Positions 9,538 to 21,500 of a stretch of DNA of 41,299 bases are shown one piece after another (positions within the stretch are counted from its first letter, which is position 1; each line of letters begins with the position of its first letter). The notes under the pieces were generated by a model. The model was not told where the DNA came from. It saw only the letters and a list, made by a program, of their open reading frames with translations, and did no database searches. The DNA is from a virus, in the IMG/VR virus record IMGVR_UViG_3300031599_000014, positions 1-41,299 of that record, one strand, 5' to 3'. A program made the position numbers and the translations under genes.

Positions 9538-12500
9538 TGGCATATAATAACGACCAAAATGAATATCCACTTCCAGTTAATGGCAAATCTAACAGGAAGT
9601 CTGCAGAGTTACTACCAAGGTATTTTCGAACTGAAGCTAACACTAAGTTTTTAAATGCTACATTAGATCAACTTACAAAGCCCGGTACTGCAAAAAAATT
9701 AAATGGATATTTTGGAAGAAAAACAGCTAATGCTTATACTCCAAATGACTTGTACATTGGTGATATTTCTTCTCAAAGAGAAACACATCAATTAGAACCT
9801 GCACTTGTATCTAAAGATATTCTTAATAATGTTTTATTTTATAAAGACTATAATGATTTTAGAAATCAATTAGATATATTAGGCGCAACAGTTTCAAACG
9901 AAAGTTTACTAAACAGCCAAGAGTATTATGCATGGAACCCAAATTTAGATTGGGATAAACTTACTAACTTTAGAGAGTATTATTGGTTACCATCTGGTCC
10001 TGCACCTATTAGTATATTTGGTCAAAATGATGATGTAACAAGTACTTACACAGTAACAAGTGTAGACAATGCAGGAAACAAAGGATATGTGTTTAACGGA
10101 AATCTAACACAAAATCCTACATTAGAATTATACAGAGGCCAAACATACATGTTTGATGTTTCTGCTCCAGGACTGCCATTTACTATTAGAACTTCACGAC
10201 AAATTGAAAGTGACAATGAGTATGCAATTGGTATTACAAATTCAGGAACAGATTTAGGAACAGTTGAATTTACTGTACCTCTAAATGCGCCTGAGAGATT
10301 GTACTATGTATCAGAAACTGATGTTAACACAGGCGGGACACTTAGAATTGCAGACATTGAGTCTAACACATCGATAGATGTTGTTAGCGACATACTAGGC
10401 AAAAAAACATACACTACAGCAAATGGATTTTCGTTAATGAACGGAATGAAATTAAAGTTTGAAGGAACTGTTATTCCGAAAAAGTATGCAACTAATACAT
10501 GGTATGTTGAAGGTGTTGGTGATAAGATTGTATTAATAAAAGATAGTGATCTTGTAATTTCACAAGCGTACTCAGCAGACGTAGAAGTATTGTTTGATGC
10601 AAATGACTTTGACAATTTACCGTATAGTACTGCAAGTTCTTATGCGGCAACTAAAGATTATATTGTAATTAATAGAGCTTCTTCAGATAAAAATGCTTGG
10701 TCGAGAAATAACAGATGGTTCCATAAATCAGTACTTGAAAAAACTGCTGAATTAAACGGCGAAGTATTTGATATTGATCAAAGTGCAAGAGCAAAACGAC
10801 CTGTTATTGAATTTATTGCAGGGTTAAAATTGTTTGAGTTTGGTACTGAAGCAAAAACTGAAAATGTAAACTTAGTTGACACGTTTACAAAAGATGCATT
10901 TTCAACAATTAGCGGAGCAGACGGTTATAGCATTGACGGTGTTGATGTTACCGACGGTATGCGTATTTTGTTCACAGCAGATACTGATCTACTTGTAAAC
11001 AATAACATTTATAAAGTAAAGTTTATTAAACATAACTCTACAGTTGCTCAAATTGCACTAGTTGACGAAACAGATACTACACCAATTAATAATCAAGTAG
11101 TGTTAATTACACAAGGTACTAATGCAGGTAAACAGTATTACTATAATGGAACTTCTTGGAAGTTAGCACAGTACAAGTCAAGTACAAACCAACAACCGTT
11201 GTTTGAATTGTTTGACGATTATGGTATTAGTTACAGCAATGCTACAACTTATCCGGTAAGTAATTTTGCTGGTAATAAGATTTTTAGTTATAAGGTTGGC
11301 ACAGGGAAAAATGATGTTGAATTAGGCTTTCCTATAACATACAGAGCACTTGAAAATGTTGGCGATATTACGTTTGACTTTAACCTAGCATCGGAAAAGT
11401 TTAGTTATCAACTTGATAATGTTCCTTATAATAAAACTACTGAAATTGGATTCTGTAAAACATATACTGATATTGATAGCTTTACATACTGCAACGGCTG
11501 GACAAAGGCCAAAACTAATACAGTGCAAAAAGTTATTAGACAGTACGATGTTACTACTGTAACAACAGACTTTGCTATTGATACTTATAATAATAGTGGA
11601 TCATTAACTGATTTAACTTGCGCAGTACAAGTAAATAGTGCTTGGAGATTTGATTATACATTAGTTGATGTTAACGGAGTTATGACTGTTAGATTTACAA
11701 CAGCAATTCCTGCAAAAAGCAGTGTAATAATTAAAACTAATAGTGACACAATTAAAAATGCAAATGGATATTACGAATTTCCACATGCAATGGAAAAGAA
11801 TCCACAAAACGACAAACTTACTTCGTTTACATTAGGCGAAGTTAACGATCATGTATTTTCGATGATTGAAGACATGCCTGGCTTTACAGGTATATTTCCT
11901 GGACCAAGCAATCTTAGTAACTTAGGAAATGTAAATTCTTATGGTAAGAAGTTTTTACAATATGCAGGCTCGTCGAATATTAGTACATACCATGTAACAG
12001 ATAGAGATGCAAATATAATTAAGGCTATTGATCATTCTAGACGCGAATATAGAAAGTTTAAAAGATCATTTATGCAAGCGGCTGACACGTTAGGGTATGA
12101 TGGCCCGACTAAGCAACACGTTGACTTAGTATTAAAGAGTGTTAATAAAGATAAAACTAATACTCACCCTTATCACTTTAGTGACATGATTCCGTTTGAA
12201 GGATCTAAGCGTTTAGAATTTACAGTGTACGATATAGAAAATACTTTCTTCTCGCTGAGCGAAACGTTTAGTTTAGCAACACTTTCATCTAAGGCAGTAT
12301 TAGTATATCAAAATGGTATTCAGCTAATACACAATAAAGATTATACATTTAATACAGATGGATTTGTTGTTATATCTGCAACTAAAGTCAAAGATGATTT
12401 AATTGAAATATACGAATTTGGAAATACTGATGGGAGTTATGTACCACCAACTCCTAGTAAGTTAGGATTGTATCCAGTATTTTATCCTGCAATAATTAAC

Positions 12501-15500
12501 GATAATACCTACTTAACAACTACTAAAGTAATCCAAGGACACGACGGTAGCAAGACTGTAGCATACGATGATTATAGAGATGAGTTATTATTAGAACTTG
12601 AAAAGCGAATTTATAATAACATTAAAGTAAAATATGATACTACTAGATTAGATGTAAACGATTTTATTCCAGGAATAGATAGAGATACAAAGTTTACTAA
12701 AACACAAGTTGATGCAGGAATGATGCGCGACTTTGTACAGTGGACTGAAAGTTTAGGTGATGTTAATTATACTGATAGCAGTAGTTTTTACACTAGAGAT
12801 AATAGCTTTACTTGGAACTACTCTAACATGGCATCGTGGGACGGAAAAGCGATTACTGGTTTTTGGAGATCCGTTTATAAACAAGCATTTGATACAGATC
12901 GTCCACATACCCATCCTTGGGAAATGTTAGGCTTTACAATAATGCCTACATGGTGGGAAACAACATATGGTCCTGCACCATATACAAGCGACAACTTAGT
13001 ATTATGGGAAGATCTACAAGAAGGTAGAGTTAAAGCTACAGGTGTTCCTATAGAAATCATTACCAAATATAAAAGATCTAAATTATTAACACACATTCCG
13101 GTAGATGAGTTTGGCGATCTATTAAGTCCTCAATCAGCAGGATTTACTTCAGGATTTGTTTCTGAAAATATAGACGCATCATTTAAATTCGGTGACGAAG
13201 CTCCGGCTGAAACAGCATGGAGACGAAGTGGTGAATATCCATTTAGTTTAATTAAGTCATGGATATTAAATCAGCCTAATAAAGTAATTGGGTTAGGCTT
13301 TGACACATCAAGAATGAAAAAGTCGTTGTCTGGACAATGGATTTACACAGCATCAAACAAAGCAATAACTCCTACAGATATAGTTTATCCGAATATAATA
13401 ACCGATCCAGCAGAAGTATTAACAAGTGGATTAATTAACTATGTTATTGAATACTTAACTTCAGAAGCAACAACTGATGTTGCAAGTTATAAAGAACAAT
13501 TTAAATTAGTAAAAAATCAATTAGGAATTAAATTAGGTTCTTTTACTGATAAAGAAAAATTAAAATTTATTTTAGATAGCAGAACTCCGTTTAATAAAGG
13601 TAACGTATTTCTTCCTAAGGAGAATTACAATATATTCCTTAACACAAGTTCTCCATTAACTGTTGCTTCTTACAGCGGCGTAATGATTGAGTTAGCACCG
13701 TCTGGGTATATTGTCCGAGGTTACAACAGTACTAATCCTGTATTTACATATCTTGATCCTAGGTCAACTAGTACAGATCCAAATATTAATGTTGGAGGAG
13801 TATCAGAAACATACCTTGAATGGACTGGAGGACAACGCTACGTAGTTGGAAGCAATGTACAGTATAATAATGTATTCTTTAGAGTAAAAACAAATCATAC
13901 AAGTACTGAATCTTTTGAATCTGTAAACTTCCAAAAACTTGCTGAACTACCAATGGTGGGAGGAGCAACTGCAACGTATAGAAAAGCATTTACAACTGAC
14001 AAAATTGATGTTCCTTACGGTACATTATTTAAAACAGTTCAAGAGGTAGTAGACTTTATATTAGGTTACGGTGCTTACTTAGAATCACAAGGATTTACAT
14101 TTAATTATTATAATCCAGAATCACAAGTTGTTGAAGATTGGAAATTAAGTACTAAAGAGTTTTTATATTTTACTACACAAAATTGGACAGCTGGCACAGT
14201 ATTGTCAGTAAGTCCGTCAGCAACTAAGTTAGAATTTAAAGCATCGTATACTACCACTGACGACTTATATAATAGCTTTTATAATTACAGCATTTTAAAT
14301 GCTAATGGCGAGAAAATATCTGAAAACCTTACTAGACTGAATAGAGAAGACAGTGTTTTCCAAATGCAGTTAAAAGATTCATCAGAAGGAATATACCATG
14401 TTATATTACCTCAAGTACAAGTTGAGCACGTTGCTGTATTAGATAATATTTCAGATTTTAAAGATGTAATATATAGTCCTGCCACTGGTTACCGACAAGA
14501 ACGTATTAAAGTATTAGGATATGTAGCCGCAGGTTGGGACGGAAGTTTAAACATTCCAGGATTTGTGTTTGACCAAGCTGAAGTTACAGAATGGGCATCT
14601 TGGAAAGATTATGCAATTGGCGATGTTGTAAAGTATAAAGAATTTTACTATAGCGCATTAATTGAAGCAGTTGGTACTGAAACTTTTGTTGCACTTAGTT
14701 GGGCAAGACTAGAAAGCAAGCCTACTCCGAAGTTAATGCCAAACCTTGATTATAGAGTTAATCAGTTTGCTGATTTTTATGACCTTGATTCGGACAATTT
14801 TGATGCTGAACAGCAGAAGATGGCACAGCATTTAACAGGTTATCAAAAGCGTCAATACTTAGAAAATATTATTAATGACGATGTTAGTCAGTATAAGTTC
14901 TATCAAGGTATGATAGCTGACAAAGGTACACGTAATGCTATTGACAAGTTATTTGATAGTTTAGCAAGTGCTGACAAAGATAGCATAGACTTTTACGAAG
15001 AATGGGCAATTAAATCAGCACAGTACGGCGCTAGTACAGGCTTTGAAGAAATTGAATATCAGTTAGATGAATCTAAGTTTAGATTAGAACCACAGCCTAT
15101 TGAGTTAGTTAACGTTGTTCCAACAGCAACAACTGATTTAGTTTATAGAGTACCGCATCATGATGTATTCTTAAAGCCAGCAAACTATGAAACTACTAGG
15201 CTTCCTACAAAATATTTAAATAAAGAATATATAAAAACAGTTGGATATGTTACAAGCGATGATGTTGATAGAGCAGTAACAACTAAAGCCGGAATATTAA
15301 ACTTTGCTACAACAGACATAGACAAAGGTGCGTATGTTTGGGTATCAACTGATAACCAGTCATGGGACGTATTGAAGCATTTTAATAGTAACCTTGTAGT
15401 AAACACAATTACACAAGAAGCAACTACTATAACGTTAAATTGTGACAAAACTGTTGACGTAGCTATTGGTGATATTATTGGATTATATAATGTAGATCAA

Positions 15501-18500
15501 ATTGTTGGAACTGATACCGTAGCAACAGCAGTTGAAGCATTTTATACAGTAACAGATGTTTACAATAATAAAATCGAATTTGTTTCTGACAATAATGATT
15601 GGGAAAAGATTGGAACGTTAACTAATGTAAATGGAATAATTACAAAGTTTACTTCACAAAGAGTTGCTACTTTAGCAACAGCAAATGATTTAAGTACTAA
15701 GAACTTACAGTCATTAGAAATTATTTGGGTAGACGATGACGACAGCGGTAAGTGGAGAGTAATTAAGAACACTCCAGTTTATTCTCAAGCACAAACTATT
15801 AAGAGTTCACTATCGTTAGATAGTACGCAACATAACTTCGGACATAGTATTGCTGTAAACGACTCTAATACACTTTTAGCAGTTGGTATTCCTAACAAAG
15901 GAAACGGCGAAGTACATATATTCAAGCGTAGCAGTGATGCAAACAATCTTGTATTTGATCAAACAATTAGTGCTCCTATAACTTATGTAGATGTAGGCAC
16001 ATCACAGCAATTTGGCGAAAGCGTTTCGTTTAGTCCAGACGGCAAGTATTTAATTATTGGATCACCGTATGCAAGTAACGTAAAGACTGCATATAAAGGA
16101 ACATATGTTCCTGGTAATAACTATAATAAAAATGACATTATTAAATCAGGTCCAAACTTATTTAAAGCAGTATCGGTTATTGACGGAGCAGTTGATGCAA
16201 TACCGTATACTACTTTTAATTCGTATCCTGACTTAGTTTCCGAAACAGATAGCACATTACTTAATTTACTACAAACAGGCAACTATAAACTTAATAGTAA
16301 AACTAATACCACACACTTGCTAGTTAGAGGCCCTAAAGAAGCATACGAAGGGTCGAAAGTAGGCGACAGCATTGTGCTAAAATGGAATAGCAACAGTAAC
16401 ATAAACACACAAGGTTATGATGTTGCTGTTGAGCCATTTGACGGTCAATTTACTCCAATAACTGGTGCATTCTTAACAGATACACATGCTATTACAGCTA
16501 AGGTTGAAAACGTATTGCATATTGCAAACTTCCAAAACTTACCTGGCGTTGGACAAACAGTAAACAGTGCAGTAGCAAGTGGTATAGTTGCTTATGTAGG
16601 CGACAGTGACGGAGCCGCAATAGTTTATGTGTCGAATGTTAACGGATCGTTTGCTTCAACAGGACAGTTGTCAATTGGTTCTATTGCAGTTGGTGATTAT
16701 ACTGAAGATTATGTAGACCCTACAGCAGAAGTAGGTGGTTATTGGATGATAACTACTCCTGCATACGAAACAGCGGCAGATAGTTCAAACATATTTACTG
16801 ATCCAGGAAACGGGTTAGTGTATCAAGACATTATTAAAGAAGGCTCAGGAAGATCACCTAACTATTATTACAATATTCAAGATAACATAACAGCTATTGG
16901 TGTAAAAGCATCGTTAAACGACCAAGTGTCGTTTATTGAGAGCTTTACTTATGAAGGCGATCCAAATGAAGTATTTGCTGTACAGAATTCTACTAAGTGG
17001 GCAATAAGAGTTCCTAAAGTATTATCGGATACATTGTCAAATACTGATCAGTTCTATCTTTTCTTAGATAACCACAGCGGAGTAGTTGATCTTACAAACA
17101 CTGCATTTACCTTTGGTATTACAAACAAGCAACATACAATTTATGATATGTGGGATGGATATATTGACTTTGTGTTTGATAACTTTAGTACAATAAACCA
17201 ATTACCGTTTGAGCCAGCAGTAGGCGACACTGTACGTGATGCATCAAGTGGAGCAACAGCAGAAGTTGTATTTTATAAAAGAGAATTTAATGACATAAGA
17301 ATTTATGTTAAAAATGTTACAGGTACATGGAGCCTTGGAGATAATTGGGGTCAAACTGCTGATATCATTAGATCAGGATCGCCAGACAGAACAATGGGCG
17401 AAATTAAAGCAACTTCGTTAGGTTCGGCAGTAGTTGGTAAGATACTAGTTATTAACGAATCAACTAACTTTGCTAATGTTGCAACTACTGAATTGCTTGA
17501 CAAAGAGTATTGGATTTACGATGAAATTACTCTACAAGGTATTGCAAGAGGCGCAAACGTACCTTCGAGTAATAACAATGATTGGACACAAGTTAATAAT
17601 ATTGTTGCAAGTAATGCTACAAATGCATCTGTAAGTGGACTGACAGAAGAAGGTATGATTTCTGTTTATGCACTCAACGAAGTTAACCAGTTTGACATTA
17701 ACAGTTCTTATGTAATGCCTGAAAGAGAAAACCATAAACACTTTGGCGATGAAATACAAATAACTCAAGTTGATAAATTGTATAAAGTTGCAGTTGCATC
17801 CGGCGGAAATGACACACAGTCTAATCCAGGTAGTATACACTTTATTAAGCACGGTTCTTTTAACACAGTTGGAAGTACAGTTGAAACGTATAACTGGCAA
17901 CTAGACGTTAATCCGTTATTTAGGGGAGTGTTTAATTCAACTACATTCTATAAAGTAGGCGAAATTGTTAATTATCTTGGTACAATGTATAGTGCAAACA
18001 TAAACATTGCTAGTGGACTAGCATTTGTAGCAAGTAACTGGACCGCATTAACAGCAACAACGTCACACGTTGGTTACATTCCTAGTACACCGGAACAATT
18101 AGTAATTGGTGAAGGTATTTATACCCCAGAGGGCGGCATAAGAGACTTTGCTAGACGATTTGACCAAGATAAACTTGGACAAGTATTAATTACTAGTACA
18201 AAAATACAAGGTAATGATAGTACAGGATCAAGAGCAGTTAATGTATACAGACAAGTTAACGGACAGTTTACTTTATCTCAAACAATTGAAGCTCCGTACT
18301 TAGATGTAAGCACAGACACACTTACTGGGTATGCTGACACAATATCAATTAGTGCAGACGGCACTATGATTGCTATAGGCGAACCTTATAACAACTCTGT
18401 TGCAACTGCCCAAGGTAAAGTGTATCTTTATAAGTTAACAGGCGGAACATTTGTACTATCACAAACATTGTACAGCCATAACAACGAAGTAGCAGAACAA

Positions 18501-21500
18501 TTTGGTAGTGCAGTTAGCTTTGACGGCAATCAACTAGCAGTAACGTCATTGCAAGGCGACATTGATACGCTAACAACATATGATACTGATACAACTTACT
18601 TTGATAATAAGTTTACTAACTTTAAAAATTCAATGATGGATAGTGGTGTTGTTTACGTTTATGAAAGAATTAATGAAACATTAGTATACGCTGAAGAGTT
18701 TATATTCGATGATTATTCGTCGATGGCATTTGGTAAAAACTTATTAGTAAGTAACAACCACGTGTATGCAAGCATGCCTAGAATGACAGACTACAATACC
18801 TATCAAGGTATGGTTGTTGATTATAGAAAAGTAATTGGTACAACTGCTTGGGTGACTCACAGAAGTCCATTAGATCAAGTTGATTTGTCTAATATAAAAA
18901 GTGCATTTTTGTATAACACTAAAACTAATACATTAATAGCAGACATTGATGTTATTGATCCTGTTCAGGGAAGAATTCCAGGTATAGCAGAACAAGAGTT
19001 AAGTTTTAAAACATATTATGATCCAGCATCTTTTAATATTGGTAATGATAGCGTAGTAGTTGACGCACTAGCAGGCTGGACAAAGCAAGCAGTGGGCAAA
19101 CTGTGGTGGGATTTAAGTGCAGTTAAGTATTATAACTATTATCAAAATGATATTACTTACCAAACAAACTTTTGGGGAGAATTATTCCCAGGTACTTCTA
19201 TAGACGTTTACGAATGGGTAGAAACAGAATTTCTTCCAAGTGAATGGGATACAATTGCTGATACAGAAGAAGGAATTGCAACTGGAATAAGCGGATTAAG
19301 TAAATATGGCGACACTGCATACAGTGAAGCACTAGTATGGGACGAAGTATCAGCAACGTCTAGAAAAACATATTACTACTGGGTGTTAAATAAGAAGACA
19401 ACTCCAAATGTAGAGTCTAGGACAATGAGCGCACAGGCTGTACAAACACTTATTAAAGATCCAGCAGGATCAGGACACAAGTTTGTTGCACTGATGTCTA
19501 AAGATAGGTTTGCATTGTTTAATGTAGCCAACTCTATGATAGACACGGATGTTGCACTTAACATTCGTTATTGGACTACAGCTAATAAGAATCAAAACAT
19601 ACACAACGAATATCAAATGATATCGCAAGGTGTTGCAAGTAGTAAGCCTAACAAAGATATTGAACGCAAATGGTTTGATAGTTTAATTGGTTACGATTCT
19701 AAAGACAGAATTATACCTGATCCGGCATTAAGTGTAAAAACAAAATATGGAATTCAAGACAGACCAAGACAGGGTATGTTTGTAAACCGGGCTGAAGCAT
19801 TAAAGCAATTAATTGAAAGAACTAATGATATATTAGCAAAAACTATTATTGTTGATGAGTTTAATATTACTGATCTAGTAAAAAATGACCCAGTACCAAG
19901 TGCTAGTACACAACTTTATGATGCAGTAATTGATACTTATGAAGATATAGCATTTTTAGGAATTGCAAATAAAACAGTTCCGACACTTACGCCTACAGTA
20001 GTTGATGGAAAACTTACACAAATTTTAATTACTGCATCTGGTAGGGGATATATTGATTCTACTTATGTTAGCGGAACTAGAAAAGGTCCAAAGATTACTG
20101 TTACTGGTATAGGTACTGGAGCAGAAGTTGAATGTACTTTAAATGAATTAGGACAAATTTCAACAGTTACTATTGTTAACGCAGGTAAAGGTTATGATAA
20201 TTCTACAGTACTTACAGTTAGAAACTTTACAGTACTAGTTAAGTCTGATATTAATGTTTCAAACAAATGGAGCATGTATCAGTTAGTTGCTGGTAAGTGG
20301 ATAAGAAATATTAGTCAACGATTTGATACAAACTTATACTGGAACTACAAAGACTGGTACGCTACTGGATACAACTCCTTTACTTCTGTAGTTGATTTAA
20401 TTACTGCAAGCTATCAGTTAGATGGAATAGTTAACGACATTGGCGATACTGTAAAAATTGAAAATGTTGGATCGGGTGGATGGTTATTACTAGAAAAAAT
20501 TAAAAATGAAGTTGATGTTGATTATACTGTAAATTATAAAACAGTAGGAAAGCAAAATGCAACTATTGCGTTTACTGAGTCATTGTACAATGTAAACACA
20601 AGTAAAATTGGATTTGATAGCAACAACTATGATACAGTATTTTTTGATGCACAACCTGTTACTGAAACTAGAATAATACTTGAAACAATAAGAGATCATC
20701 TTTTTGTTGACAACTTAGAAGTAGAATATAATAACTTATTCTTAGCTAGTGTTAGGTATGCATTTAGTGAACAGCCAAATATTGACTGGGCATTTAAATC
20801 AAGTTTTGTAAAAGCACAACACAATTTGGGTAAACTAGCACAAAGAGTTACATTTAAAAATGACAATTTAGAAAGTTACCAAACTTATATAAACGAAGTT
20901 AAGCCCTACAAAACTAAAGTTAGAGAGTATGTAAGTTCTTATAATAATACAGACCTTACACAATCAATAATATCAGACTTTGATTTACCGCCGAAGTATA
21001 GTATTGCAGACGGAAAAATTAAAGCTTCTAGCGCCAAGGCTTCAGACATTGCAGTGTACGGTGAAAGAGCTGTATCTTCATATCCGGACAAGCACTGGTT
21101 TGATAATGTTGGATATCAAATTACAAGTGTTGAAATTGGTAATAAAGGGTCTGCATATAACTTACCTCCAGTAATTAGATTTGAAGGAGGCGGTGGCACA
21201 GGTGCTACAGCAAAGGCATTCTTAAACAACGGCAAATTAAGCAAAATACAAGTATTAACTCCTGGTAGCGGGTACATTAGCGCACCAACTATTATAGTTG
21301 ACGGCGGATTGAGCAACACTGGAACAATTGGCAACGCAACTGCAATTTTAGGTAATGGTGTAGTTAGAGGTACTAAAGTTTCGTTTAAATTCGATAGGGT
21401 AAGCGGACTACCTTACATTACTACATTAGCTACAACAGAAACATTTGTTGGAACTGGCAGTAAATTTAACTTTGATCTAAAATGGCCAATGGATAGAAAA

